Assembly (NCBI GenBank): GCA_964373255.1
Contig: CAYJTG010000007.1
Coordinates: 17,336-81,335, forward strand
From: JACPVU01 sp964373255
GTDB lineage: Archaea; Aenigmatarchaeota; Aenigmatarchaeia; GW2011-AR5
Reading direction: 5' to 3'
Length of the DNA: 64,000 nt
Shown piece after piece: positions 48,983 through 57,522 of this stretch (positions are counted from its first letter, which is position 1; every line of letters begins with the position of its first letter). Position numbers and translations under genes: made by a program. The notes below the pieces were generated by a model that saw only the letters and a list, made by a program, of their open reading frames with translations, was not told where the DNA came from and ran no database searches.

Positions 48983-49953
48983 GCACCCTGCTTGCTCTCA
49001 AGAGAGACGTATTTTATGTCCGGTGGCATCGTCTTTGTTGTCCTTACAGACTTCCTGAACCTGACCATCCTTTTTCTTGACCCCGGTACAGAGCCTTCTA
49101 TCATGATAAAGGATTCCGGAATGATGCCGTAGCCAAGAAATCCGCCCTTCGGTATGATCTTTTTCGGGTCGTCGTCGATCATGAGAATTCTTTTGCAGAA
49201 CTCTGTCCTTGTAAACAGACCAAACTGGCCGCTCTGCGGTACGCGCCAATCAACTTTTCTTGGCACGGTACTGCCTATCGATCCTACGTGTCGGTGCATC
49301 TGCTTGTCCTTGCGGGTTTGTATTCTTATTCCAAACCGCTTGACAGGGCCCGTGTAGCCGTGACCCTTTGTCACGGCCGATACGTCAACAAATTCGCCTG
49401 GTTTGAAGATATCCTTTGCGTGCAGTTCCTTTCCGAGCACCGACCGAGCATACTCGAATTTCTGGTTTGCGTCTTCACCGCCGATCGCTATCTCGAAAAC
49501 ATCAGGTTTCTTTTTTGACAGCCCGCTCCTTGAAGGCTGCGTGCACACAATAAGCCTGACGTCACTGATATTTTCAAACTTTATTTCATCTTCCTTTCTG
49601 CTTGGCATTGTTTTTCTCATCAATTCCAAGCCTTTGGGAAGCTTTGTCGTCCACCTTTCAGAAACAGATTTTATACCAGAAATAGAATGTTGATAGAGGC
49701 GAAAACCGCAAACAAAGAGAGAAGGAGCGTCGAAAACTGTAGCAGGCTTAAAAATAGAGCGTCCGTACGTTGGTGACTTGGGATTGCCGTCCGTGACGAG
49801 GATATGCGTCATGCCCGCCTTGAAGCATCCGAATCCCAGCGGCTTTATGTCCTTGGTATGGGCCCAGTACCTTGTCCGTGGGTATATTCGCTTGGCTCTT
49901 TTCCTCGGCCAATACTGCAATGAACCGTGTCTCGACTGAGTTCTTCGCGGCAT
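48979..49953 (-). CDS. rpl3: Ribosomal protein L3 (uL3)
   Basis: 324 aa. RRTQSRHGSLQYWPRKRAKRIYPR, the DVSAVTKGHGYTGPVKRFGI core and RHVGSIGSTVPRKVDWRVPQSGQ are diagnostic. First gene of the leftward ribosomal operon; its promoter must lie in 49954-50230. Confidence 0.96.
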   Translation of the reverse strand: MPRRTQSRHGSLQYWPRKRAKRIYPRTRYWAHTKDIKPLGFGCFKAGMTHILVTDGNPKSPTYGRSIFKPATVFDAPSLFVCGFRLYQHSISGIKSVSERWTTKLPKGLELMRKTMPSRKEDEIKFENISDVRLIVCTQPSRSGLSKKKPDVFEIAIGGEDANQKFEYARSVLGKELHAKDIFKPGEFVDVSAVTKGHGYTGPVKRFGIRIQTRKDKQMHRHVGSIGSTVPRKVDWRVPQSGQFGLFTRTEFCKRILMIDDDPKKIIPKGGFLGYGIIPESFIMIEGSVPGSRKRMVRFRKSVRTTKTMPPDIKYVSLESKQGA

Positions 49954-50247
49954 AAAATCACGTTTTTTTCTTGTTTAGCTATAAGTCACATATAGTTTAT
50001 CATCTAATTCTACCAATTACACGTAATACCTGAGAAAGAGTCTTATTGTCTAAGTCTTTCCGGTCATGAGAGCGATACTTATTTTACGGAGACAAGTATT
50101 TATAGTCGTCCAAGAAAACAATCAGCATATAATTTTCATGGACTCCTAATAGTGAAACCAGAAGCACGTGCTGTTTCTTTTCTGGTTTCACTATAAGCGT
50201 TGACAATACTGAAAAAAATCGACCAGATAAGCATTGGGATTTAATTT
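49954..50247. promoter_or_regulatory. Upstream region of the ribosomal operon, with family I palindrome
   Basis: Gene-free. It holds the second family I copy (50106-50146, arms CCAAGAAAA) and a hairpin TGAAACCAGAA...TTCTGGTTTCA at about 50152-50192. On the minus strand AT-rich stretches such as ATAAATACTTG (near 50097-50107) could be the L3 promoter, but I cannot fix the start site. Confidence 0.45.
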
Positions 50248-50541
50248 TTACGGGTCGATAAACCTAAGCGTCATCTGGTTCTGTGCGAATGCAAGCGGTC
50301 TTTGGAACGTACTAACCGAAAGGCTCGAAAAGCGCGGCGCCGTCATAAAGCCAGTATGCGGCTTTGAGAAGAAAACGTTTACAGAAGTCGGCTGCGTGAA
50401 GATCACAGGCGAGCTGGGCACGCTGACAAATGAAAACCTCGAGCTCCCCCACCCACCAAACCCGCCCCAGCTTTGAGAACTAAATGAAATGAAGCCGAAC
50501 ATCAGTACCATTGTCAAAGCCATCAGTTTTGTGTGTTTCAT
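50248..50541 (-). CDS. Secreted protein with signal peptide
   Basis: 97 aa. KHTKLMALTMVLMFGFISFSSQS is a signal peptide; the mature part is Gly/Ser/Phe-rich (WGGFGGWGSSRFSFVSVPSS) with a hydrophobic beta-like pattern. No family recognised. Convergent with nothing; it diverges from tRNA-Ile. Confidence 0.55.
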   Translation of the reverse strand: MKHTKLMALTMVLMFGFISFSSQSWGGFGGWGSSRFSFVSVPSSPVIFTQPTSVNVFFSKPHTGFMTAPRFSSLSVSTFQRPLAFAQNQMTLRFIDP

Positions 50542-50637
50542 ACAGATATCGATGATACTAAAGAATTAAAAACTTCTCCGGCGTCGCAAACGTAATTGAA
50601 TTGTGATTGTATGGTCAACTTGCGCTCTTAATGAACT

Positions 50638-50647
50638 TTTATAAATA
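50638..50647 (+). promoter_or_regulatory. TATA box of tRNA-Ile
   Basis: TTTATAAATA lies about 27-36 bp before the tRNA 5' end, the normal archaeal spacing. Confidence 0.6.
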
Positions 50648-50673
50648 TCAAGCGTCAATGTTCTAGAAGCAAA

Positions 50674-50748
50674 GGGACGGTAGCTTAGTCTGGTTAGAGC
50701 ACTACGCTGATAACGTAGAGGCCGGCTGTTCAAATCAGCCCCGTCCCA
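50674..50748 (+). tRNA. tRNA-Ile(GAT)
   Basis: 75 nt without intron. Acceptor GGGACGG/CCGTCCC, D arm GCTTAGTCTGGTTAGAGC, anticodon stem CTACG/CGTAG with loop CTGATAA (GAT), T arm GGCTG-TTCAAAT-CAGCC, discriminator A. The only one of five tRNAs here that lacks an intron. Confidence 0.95.
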
Positions 50749-50751
50749 TAA

Positions 50752-51615
50752 TTATCCAAACAAATCGTCTTTTATTTTTTGATAGAAATTCTTCTCGTCG
50801 AACGCTATGACCTTTAAAGGCTTTCCTCTCTCAATCACAAACTTTGCGTCCGATGAAAAGTAATCGCCGCCGTGCCCGTCGATAATCAGGGCCATATCAC
50901 CGCCCCTTACGGCAACCTCGATTTTTTTGTCGTGGGGCACCATAATTGGCTTGACCTTTGAGTAGAACGGATATAGCGGTATAATGTTTATCGCGCTTAT
51001 TTTTGGATCAATAAGAGAGCCGCCGGCAGAAGCGCTGTACGCCGTTGAGCCGGAAGGCGTGGAAAACATAACCCCGTCACCGACCATGTCGAACGGCACA
51101 CCATCGATCTTCATTTCGATATTAAGGAGCTTGGACGGCCTCTTCCGGGCAAACGTTATTTCATTTACGCAGAACGGGTATTCTTTTTTGCGTATTCTTT
51201 CGACGTACTTCTCAAGTTTTCCCGCTGCCGTCTTTGTGCACTTCAGGCGCATTCTTTCTATAGTAATATAGTCATTCTTGAAAAGCCTCTTCAGATTTTT
51301 ATCGAGCTCTTTGAACGTGCACGTGCACAAAAAGCCCTTGCCCTCTATTTTCACGGGAAGAATAGGCACACTGGCGCGCTGCGCGGTCAGCAAGAACGTC
51401 CCGTCACCGCCTATAGTTATTATGAAATCGCCGTGGAATTTTCTTACGGCGGTGCCCCTCCTCTGAAAACGGAATGCCGTTGACTTGTCTATGTGTATGT
51501 CTTTCACGTAGCGCTTTAGCATCGCTTCCAGCTTTTCTGCGTACTTCAGCCCCGCCTTGTTTTGCTTGGCAACTATCAGCACTGAAAATGACTTTTTCTT
51601 CTTAGTCCTGGCCAT
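50752..51615 (-). CDS. ppnK: NAD kinase
   Basis: 287 aa. DFIITIGGDGTFLLTAQRA (GGDGT), PFCVNEITFARK (NE), DGVMFSTPSGSTAYSASAGG are the family motifs. Phosphorylates NAD to NADP. Ends 3 bp from the convergent tRNA-Ile gene. Confidence 0.94.
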   Translation of the reverse strand: MARTKKKKSFSVLIVAKQNKAGLKYAEKLEAMLKRYVKDIHIDKSTAFRFQRRGTAVRKFHGDFIITIGGDGTFLLTAQRASVPILPVKIEGKGFLCTCTFKELDKNLKRLFKNDYITIERMRLKCTKTAAGKLEKYVERIRKKEYPFCVNEITFARKRPSKLLNIEMKIDGVPFDMVGDGVMFSTPSGSTAYSASAGGSLIDPKISAINIIPLYPFYSKVKPIMVPHDKKIEVAVRGGDMALIIDGHGGDYFSSDAKFVIERGKPLKVIAFDEKNFYQKIKDDLFG

Positions 51616-51665
51616 AATTAAACACTTTTAATAATGCTTATAAACACAATTCACCATCCAAAGAT

Positions 51666-52325
51666 TTACGCTTTTTTATTAATCCTTTCCACTAATCCCT
51701 CCACATGATTTATGTCAGGAATGACGTAATCGGACTTTATCTTCTTCGCTGTTTTTCTGTCGAGAACGCCTGTCAGCACGGCGGCGAATCTTACGCCCGC
51801 GCGCCTTGCGGCTATCCGGTCATTCACAGCGTCGCCGACAAATATTGCCTCGCCCTTTTTTATTTTCAGTCTTTTAATTGTTTTGTTCAGCGCTTCGGGA
51901 TTTGGCTTCGTGTTCTTTACATCGTCGCTCCCAAGAACAGATAGAAAATATTTTGTGAGCCCGTATCTGCCAAGGGTGCTCGCCAGCCTGAAATGGAGCG
52001 CGCCTGAAACGACGGCAACCTTGTATTTTCTACTCATCCTTTTTATGGAATTCTTTGCGCCATGATGAATTTTTATTTTTTTGTTGAAATTCCTGTCTTT
52101 TATGCGGTTAATATAATCCTTGTAAATGATTGGGATGTCTTTCCTGCCGCGGAAAAATACGTTCATTATGTGCCTCGGGCTCTCGCCGAAGTGCGGGTAG
52201 ATATCTTTTGCCACCTTCCTGACACCGTATTTAATGAAAAGCTCCTCGTACATCCTTTCATAGGCGCTGTTCGAGTCGAGAATAACGCCGTCGCAGTCGA
52301 GTATTATTGATTTTATTTTAGTCAT
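51666..52325 (-). CDS. HAD-superfamily phosphatase (phosphoglycolate phosphatase-like)
   Basis: 219 aa. Motif I IILDCDGVILDSN, motif II VAVVSGAL, motif III K..KP, motif IV AIFVGDAVNDRIAARRAG. An alpha-helical cap of class C1 lies between. Probably hydrolyses a small phosphorylated metabolite. Confidence 0.88.
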   Translation of the reverse strand: MTKIKSIILDCDGVILDSNSAYERMYEELFIKYGVRKVAKDIYPHFGESPRHIMNVFFRGRKDIPIIYKDYINRIKDRNFNKKIKIHHGAKNSIKRMSRKYKVAVVSGALHFRLASTLGRYGLTKYFLSVLGSDDVKNTKPNPEALNKTIKRLKIKKGEAIFVGDAVNDRIAARRAGVRFAAVLTGVLDRKTAKKIKSDYVIPDINHVEGLVERINKKA

Positions 52326-52364
52326 GAAATCACATTTTCTTTAGTTCTTCAACAATTATAAAGG

Positions 52365-52404
52365 AAGGGATAGTACGGTAAGGGAAACGTAGTTTCCCTT
52401 GCGT
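52365..52404. repeat. Family H-related palindrome next to tRNA-Ala
   Basis: GGGATAGTACGGTAAG, hairpin GGGAAAC-GTA-GTTTCCC, then TTGCGT. The AGTACGGTAAG ... CTTGCGT ends match the L4 leader, with outer arms able to pair around the internal hairpin. A partial copy is near 53945. Confidence 0.5.
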
Positions 52405-52406
52405 GA

Positions 52407-52508
52407 TGGACCTGTCGGGATTTGAACCCGAAGTATGGGGTGTCAAAGAAAACTTATGACATCTCCTCCATGCCATGGAGGCATCATTCCAGTTTAGACC
52501 ACAGGCCC
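52407..52508 (-). tRNA. tRNA-Ala(GGC) with variable-loop intron
   Basis: Acceptor GGGCCTG/CAGGTCC, anticodon stem CCTCC/GGAGG, loop ATGGCAT (anticodon GGC), T arm TCGGG-TTCAAAT-CCCGA. About 28 extra nt (roughly 52433-52460) occur in the variable region, with an internal stem TGTCA/TGACA. A normal Ala tRNA has about 5 nt here, so a non-canonical intron is inferred. Confidence 0.88.
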
Positions 52509-52571
52509 GATTAGCGATAATTACTTATAGCAAAACATAAAGCTTATAATAATAGCAAAATAACTATTATT

Positions 52572-53012
52572 ATGAGAATTACGCTCGTAATGCTTCTTGT
52601 TGCCGCAATTTTAATTGCGGGGTGTGTGGAAGAAGGGGGAAAGCTGCCGCCGCCAGGTCCTGTAATCCAGCCAAACGACACAGGACTATACCAGCCGCCA
52701 TCGGGCACGCCTTACATAAAAATAATCTCGCCGAAAGATGACGACACAATACAGCTTTCAGCGGTTGGCATCAGGGTTAACGTGACAAATTTCAGGCTTG
52801 CAGACATCGCAAATAACCGCCCAAACAGGCAGAACGAAGGCCACATCCACTATCTTCTGGACGGTATGGAAAAGAAGACCCCTCTGACAATAGTGTCCTT
52901 CATAGACGTCCCAGTCGGCGACCACGTCCTTAGGGTAGAACTCGTGAACAACGACCATTCGCTATTGTCTCCGCGCATATACGATATAGTAAGGTTCCGC
53001 ACAGCACGATAA
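52572..53012 (+). CDS. Lipoprotein with DUF4399-like domain
   Basis: 146 aa. Lipobox signal RITLVMLLVAAILIAGC, a Pro-rich linker, then GHIHYLLDGMEKKTPLTIVSF...VGDHVLRVELVNNDHSLL, a beta-sandwich pattern with conserved His. Anchored outside the cell; function unknown. Confidence 0.72.
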   Translation: MRITLVMLLVAAILIAGCVEEGGKLPPPGPVIQPNDTGLYQPPSGTPYIKIISPKDDDTIQLSAVGIRVNVTNFRLADIANNRPNRQNEGHIHYLLDGMEKKTPLTIVSFIDVPVGDHVLRVELVNNDHSLLSPRIYDIVRFRTAR

Positions 53013-53013
53013 A

Positions 53014-53859
53014 TTAGAAATTCATTTCATATAGTCTTCTGCTCTTTCTGTCAAGAATCTGTCCATTTTCCTTTGTCAGTCTGGATGTCAACCACGGCTC
53101 ATAAAAGAGGCTTTTCTTGAGGTATTTTACCGTCTCGTCCTCTGGATCATATTTCCATAATTTCAGGTAGAAATCAAGATAATTTTCTTCCAATAATTTT
53201 TTATAACTTTCTGATATTTTTCCCGAATAAAATCCCCCGGAAAGCTGGTTTCGATATGCAGTCGCCTCTGTTAGAATCTGGTAAATTTCATTTACCGTCT
53301 GTGCATTCGTGAATTTTTTTGCGTCAGAACCCTTTATTTCTCGCCCGTTTACAAATATGCCTTTTGAATAACCTTTCGCATGCACAGTCTCGTGATCCCT
53401 CACAGCTGACATGAAATAATAATAGTTTTCCCTGAAAATATTATCAAACAAGACGCAGACGGATTTTGACCCAAAAAGAGGCAGGTTGAAGGCGTTGTCT
53501 ATAACTATTGTACTAACGTCTTTTTCTGATTCGGAATTATTCATAAGGGGTCTTACAGCAAAAGTTACAACATCCGAACCTCTATAAAGCTCTTTTCGCG
53601 GCACCATAAGGCCTGATCTGACAACGTCGTCTATGTTTTCGTAGTTCCTGATAAAGATGAAACCCATGTCAAATTCATCATTTATGTCCTTCAGGAATAC
53701 ATTTCTGTCCTCTTTCGCGAGATTTTCATACCTCTGCTTATACAGATCATCGAGCTCCTCACCGCTAGTAACAAGCTTGTTCAGAAATCCGCAGCCGGAA
53801 CTTGCACCAATGAGAAGACCGCCTGCGGCTTTGATAAATTCCCTTCTGTCTATATTCAT
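53014..53859 (-). CDS. Tat-exported putative metallopeptidase-like lipoprotein
   Basis: 281 aa from MNIDRREFIKAAGG. RREFIK plus a hydrophobic stretch is a Tat signal, and GASSGC a lipobox. The mature protein has RDHETVHAKG (H-E-x-x-H), a possible zinc site, in a helical context. No family recognised. Converges on the lipoprotein at 52572 with 1 bp between stops. Confidence 0.6.
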   Translation of the reverse strand: MNIDRREFIKAAGGLLIGASSGCGFLNKLVTSGEELDDLYKQRYENLAKEDRNVFLKDINDEFDMGFIFIRNYENIDDVVRSGLMVPRKELYRGSDVVTFAVRPLMNNSESEKDVSTIVIDNAFNLPLFGSKSVCVLFDNIFRENYYYFMSAVRDHETVHAKGYSKGIFVNGREIKGSDAKKFTNAQTVNEIYQILTEATAYRNQLSGGFYSGKISESYKKLLEENYLDFYLKLWKYDPEDETVKYLKKSLFYEPWLTSRLTKENGQILDRKSRRLYEMNF

Positions 53860-54032
53860 TTTAGGAGTTAACAACAGCAAAGCTTAAAAATGTGCACTGA
53901 TCACTATTCATCCGGTTTTCTTGATCGACCTTAATTTATTAGGAAGGATGATAGTACGGTAAGAAGGACAACATCTAGATCAGTTCTTTTGAGTTCTCCA
54001 AGATCTTTTCTTTTAAGAAAAGAGATTGGAAA

Positions 54033-54322
54033 TGGACCCGGCGAGATTTTCATCCAATATGGCATAATATTTGCATTAGCCACATAAGGTAGGTAACACC
54101 TTAGGAAGGATATCCTTCCTCGGTTTCGAACTCGCGGCCTTCACGTTGCGAACGTGACGTCATTCCATTTTCCTCACGAATAAATATCTTCGGGCTAAAG
54201 CCCGAAGTATTTTCGCATGAATCTAGATTCATAGCGATAATATCGTGTCAACCCCTCATTTCTTTGGGGTTAACCCTAGACCTTTCTTTTAAGAAAGGGC
54301 TGGGGAACTAGACCACGGGCCC
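54033..54322 (-). tRNA. tRNA-Ala(CGC) with two non-canonical introns
   Basis: Exon pieces: GGGCCCGTGGTCTAGTT; TGGAATGACG-TCACG-TTCGCAA-CGTGA-AGGCC-GCGAG-TTCGAAA; CTCGC-CGGGTCC-A. Joined they give a full cloverleaf with anticodon CGC. Intron 1, about 138 nt (near 54167-54304), is in the D loop; intron 2, about 78 nt (54046-54123), is in the T loop. Intron 1 carries a family F palindrome and a hairpin CTTCGGGC/GCCCGAAG. Confidence 0.82.
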
Positions 54323-54379
54323 ATTGTAACGTCTTTGATATGTAAAGTTATTAATAGAAAACAACTACAATAAATTAAA

Positions 54380-54535
54380 ATGGAAATAATTTACCCATCA
54401 GTCGATGACATAATTAATGCAAATCTTGGCATCAATAGACAGTATCTCCGAAAGTTGGATTACTGCCTCTTGGCAGTAATCCTCTACCGAGGTATATGCC
54501 ACAAGGCATATACCTCACTTTCGGAGATACTATAA
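54380..54535 (+). pseudogene. Gene fragment interrupted by element A2
   Basis: An ORF starts MEIIYPSVDDIINANLGINR, which resembles the N-terminus of Fic/Doc-type proteins, then runs straight into palindrome A2 and stops at its end (51 aa in all). The first 20 codons look like host gene; the rest is palindrome read in frame. Most likely a toxin-like gene truncated by the insertion. Confidence 0.45.
54441..54531. repeat. Palindromic element family A, copy 2
   Basis: 91 bp, same plan as A1. In hairpin 2 the arm is GAGGTATATGCC paired with GGCATATACCTC, against GAGGTATACGCC/GGCGTATACCTC elsewhere: a C-G pair replaced by T-A. Lies within the ORF fragment at 54380. Confidence 0.9.
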
Positions 54536-54567
54536 AAGGTCTATAGAAGATATAGAAAGGTGGTTAA

Positions 54568-54687
54568 ATGAGTAAGTTTTCTTGGGATAATGCAACTGAT
54601 GAGGTCATAAAAAAGAACAAAGAATTTCTAATGGAGTTGGGTAGGCAGGAAAAAAATAGAAAAATTAAATCAAGAAATAAGTCATAA
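54568..54687 (+). CDS. Small charged protein, possible antitoxin remnant
   Basis: 39 aa, MSKFSWDNATDEVIKKNKEF then LMELGRQEKNRKIKSRNKS. Preceded by AGAAAGGTGG. Located right after the disrupted Fic-like fragment; it may belong to the same former toxin-antitoxin locus. No family recognised. Confidence 0.4.
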   Translation: MSKFSWDNATDEVIKKNKEFLMELGRQEKNRKIKSRNKS

Positions 54688-55248
54688 AAATATCTTTCTT
54701 TGCTTCAATTCCTTTATTATAATATCAACAATAACTTCGGGCTTCTTCTTTGCGGTATTTATCACAAGATCGGCTTCTTTTTCCTGGTCAAAATAATTAA
54801 AACCATATATGCGCTTCCAGTTTTTGACCTCGAGCGTCTCTTTCTCCCTCAGCATTTTTCCAGCTTCTTTTATATGAGACCTGTCCCTTCCTGCTATTCT
54901 TCTTACCCTGGTTCCGAGCGGCGCTTTTATCCACACCGAAAAATCATAAAGCCCTTTCAGCATCCTTATGGCAAGCTTGCCGTCGATTACAATATTTCCT
55001 CGCTTTGCTTTCTCCCTGGCAATATCGTCGGATGAAAAATGGAATTCGTGGCTTGCGCCTTTTTCCGTTTTCCAGACGGCAATGCTTTTTTCTGTCTCTT
55101 TTCTTGTGCTGTTTTTGGCGAATTTTTTTGCATGGCTCTTGTTGTAAGCGCCAACTGAGAAATATTTCAGCTTCAGCCTTTTAGCCAGCAGTTTGCCCGC
55201 CGTCGAAGACCCTGTTCCGGGCAAGCCTGACAAAGCAATGACGACCAT
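54682..55248 (-). CDS. cmk: Cytidylate kinase-like nucleoside monophosphate kinase
   Basis: 188 aa from MVVIALSGLPGTGSSTAG (P-loop). RGNIVIDGKLAIRMLKGLYDFSVWIKAPLGTRVRRIAGRD follows the archaeal CMK pattern. Longer upstream reading to 55362 overlaps the divergent methylase promoter and is rejected. Confidence 0.82.
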   Translation of the reverse strand: MVVIALSGLPGTGSSTAGKLLAKRLKLKYFSVGAYNKSHAKKFAKNSTRKETEKSIAVWKTEKGASHEFHFSSDDIAREKAKRGNIVIDGKLAIRMLKGLYDFSVWIKAPLGTRVRRIAGRDRSHIKEAGKMLREKETLEVKNWKRIYGFNYFDQEKEADLVINTAKKKPEVIVDIIIKELKQRKIFL

Positions 55249-55302
55249 AGAATTAAAATTATATTGAACATTTATAAGATTACCATATCTAATACCACTA
55301 TG

Positions 55303-56505
55303 GCCTACGCTGAATTCCGCAAAGAAATATCTCACAAAATCATAGAAAAGCTTGAGTGGCAAGACATGGCAACGTTTGTCCCGAACAAGAAGCTTCCCAT
55401 ATACAACTGGTTCTACTACAAGGAAGGGTTTGCAAAAGAACTCGTGGATAAATTAATAGAGCTGTTCGGTATTCAGAAAAACGCCACGGTGCTCGATCCG
55501 TTCTGCGGTTCAGGCACTACGCTGCTGGCGTGCAAAGAAAATGGCATAAATGCAATCGGCTACGACGTCCTGCCCGTATCCGTTTTCGTGTCACAGGTAA
55601 AGACAAAAAATTATGACGCGGAAAGATTAAGAGGTGGACTAAAGAAGATAACAAAAACGCGTTTTGAAAGCTTTGATATAAAAGGCAAATTTCCGCATAT
55701 TTTCTACAGGGCGTTTAGCAGATACGCGCTCGAGGATATTGCGTTTCTCAGGCATAAAATACTGGAGCTTGATAATAATGTGCGCGATTTTTTTGTCCTG
55801 GCGCTTATCAATTCAGCGATAAGGTGCAGCTACGCCTACAAGGACGGCAGCGCGATAAAGATAAAGAGGCGCCCTGTTGCGCCGCTCAGGAAGATGTTTG
55901 CAAGAACCGCATCAAGAATGGTAAAAGACCTGGAAAAATGCCAAATAAACAAAGATGCACAAATAACAGCAGAACTAAACGATGCAAGAATACTTCCGCT
56001 TGACGATAATTCTGTCGACACCATAATAACGTCTCCGCCGTACCTGAACCAGATCGACTACACAAAGGTTTACGCCATAGAAGAATTTTTCATTCACGGC
56101 GATCCTATGCCTGGCGTCCGCGCTTATATTGGCATGAAAGCAAAGGAAACGGATTTTTTGCCTGAATTGGGTCTGCCCCAGCAGGCGAGGCTCTACTTCG
56201 AGGACATGAATGAAGCCCTGAAAGAAATGCACAGAGTGCTAAAAGCAGGCGGCAAAGCCGCTGTTGTCGTCGGCAACGGTTATCTTCCGATAAGCAAAGC
56301 TTATCGAGGATTCCAAAATACTTCGTATTTTGAGAACGTCGATGAAGTAATTGAAAGCGATATAATATTATCGTATATGGCGCAAAAAATAGGCTTTGTG
56401 GTTGAGAATATATTTGTCCTCAACACAAGATTCGCCCTCGAAGGCCGCACAACAAAGAAAGGCGTGCTCAGGGAAAGCTTAATAATGCTGCAGAAACTAC
56501 ATTAA
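55303..56505 (+). CDS. DNA/RNA amino-methyltransferase (DPFCGSGTT, TSPPY)
   Basis: 400 aa from MAYAEFRKEISH. Motif I VLDPFCGSGTTLLACKENG is near residue 67-85 and motif IV IITSPPYLNQIDY near 245, with RVLKAGGKAAVVVGNG after. This order (I then IV) differs from the R-M methylase at 703. No nuclease is adjacent: a solitary DNA methylase or a tRNA-modifying enzyme. Confidence 0.78.
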   Translation, partial: AYAEFRKEISHKIIEKLEWQDMATFVPNKKLPIYNWFYYKEGFAKELVDKLIELFGIQKNATVLDPFCGSGTTLLACKENGINAIGYDVLPVSVFVSQVKTKNYDAERLRGGLKKITKTRFESFDIKGKFPHIFYRAFSRYALEDIAFLRHKILELDNNVRDFFVLALINSAIRCSYAYKDGSAIKIKRRPVAPLRKMFARTASRMVKDLEKCQINKDAQITAELNDARILPLDDNSVDTIITSPPYLNQIDYTKVYAIEEFFIHGDPMPGVRAYIGMKAKETDFLPELGLPQQARLYFEDMNEALKEMHRVLKAGGKAAVVVGNGYLPISKAYRGFQNTSYFENVDEVIESDIILSYMAQKIGFVVENIFVLNTRFALEGRTTKKGVLRESLIMLQKLH

Positions 56506-56586
56506 GAAGAACCTAAGGTTCTCCTTATAACACGCAAAGAACCAAAAGGTTCTTTGGTGCACCAGAAAGCTTTGCTTTCTGTGTGT
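56504..56586. repeat. Palindromic repeat family E, copy 2
   Basis: Near-identical to the 35653 copy, again with AGAACC, AAGAACC and AGAAAGC hairpins enclosed by ACAC...GTGT. It begins at the stop codon of the methylase gene (TAA 56503-56505). Confidence 0.8.
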
Positions 56587-56600
56587 ATTGGATGTTATTT

Positions 56601-56691
56601 AGTATCTCCGAAAGTGAGGTATACGCCTCTTGGCGTATACCTCGGTAGAGGATTACTGCCAACAGGCAGTAATCCAACTTTCGGAGATACT
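56601..56691. repeat. Palindromic element family A, copy 3
   Basis: 91 bp, inverted relative to A1 and identical to A4. It lies 10 bp before the MBL gene start, so it may form part of that gene's leader or mask its promoter. Confidence 0.92.
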
Positions 56692-56701
56692 GTTATTAAT
56701 T

Positions 56702-57508
56702 ATGCGATTGGTGTTTTTAGGAACAGGCGGCGGCGGGCCCATGATGAGGTCGCAGGTCAGAAAAACAGGCGGGATGTTTTTTGACCTTGATGACGTTAAG
56801 TTCATCATAGACCCCGGGCCTGGCGCACTGGTTCATGCGCACGCGCTGGATCTGAAGCCTGACAAATGGAACGGCATATTTCTCTCGCATTTTCATGTCG
56901 ACAACTGCTCGGATGCGAACACCCTTATCGACTGCATGAAGGACCCGTTCCTTGTTGCAGAGCAGCACTGCATCCTACCAAGGGAGAAACTAAAGGAAAG
57001 ATTAGAATACTACCCGCGCATAACAGAATACCACAGCAACATAGTAAAATACCTTCACCCCGTCAAAGACAAGGATTCTGTAGCAATAGGAAACATGAAA
57101 ATAAGTATTGCAAAAGCCGAGCACATCGCGCCGGCAGTAGGCTTTATGATAAAGCACCCAAAAATAGCAATAGCATATCCGGGCGACGGCTACTATTATG
57201 ACGGTCAGGAAAAGGCGTACGAAGGCTGCGACATTCTCATACTCAACGTCCTGGTCCCGAAGGGCGAGAACCCCGACAAGAAGAAGCACATGAGCGTTGA
57301 CGACGCCATAAAATTCCTTAGAGCCATGAAGACAAAGCCAAAGCTTGCCATTTTGCAGCACCTCTCATTCTGGATGCTGCGCAACAACGTCTTCAGGCAG
57401 GCAAAAATCCTGCAGGACGCAACCAAAACAAAAGTACTGATAGCGGAAGACTTCATGGAGCTCGACCTCGAAACGTTGAAAACAAAAATACTGAAAGTGA
57501 AAGTGTAG
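56702..57508 (+). CDS. Metallo-beta-lactamase-fold hydrolase
   Basis: 268 aa from MRLVFLGTGGGGPMM. GIFLSHFHVDNCSD (HxHxD) plus later acids (IAYPGDGYYYD) and QHLSFW fit the RNase Z/MBL fold; KAEHIAPAVGF supplies another His. Probably a hydrolase; the substrate is unknown. A methylase gene precedes it, separated by two palindromes. Confidence 0.8.
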   Translation: MRLVFLGTGGGGPMMRSQVRKTGGMFFDLDDVKFIIDPGPGALVHAHALDLKPDKWNGIFLSHFHVDNCSDANTLIDCMKDPFLVAEQHCILPREKLKERLEYYPRITEYHSNIVKYLHPVKDKDSVAIGNMKISIAKAEHIAPAVGFMIKHPKIAIAYPGDGYYYDGQEKAYEGCDILILNVLVPKGENPDKKKHMSVDDAIKFLRAMKTKPKLAILQHLSFWMLRNNVFRQAKILQDATKTKVLIAEDFMELDLETLKTKILKVKV

Positions 57509-57522
57509 GAAGTCATATTCTC

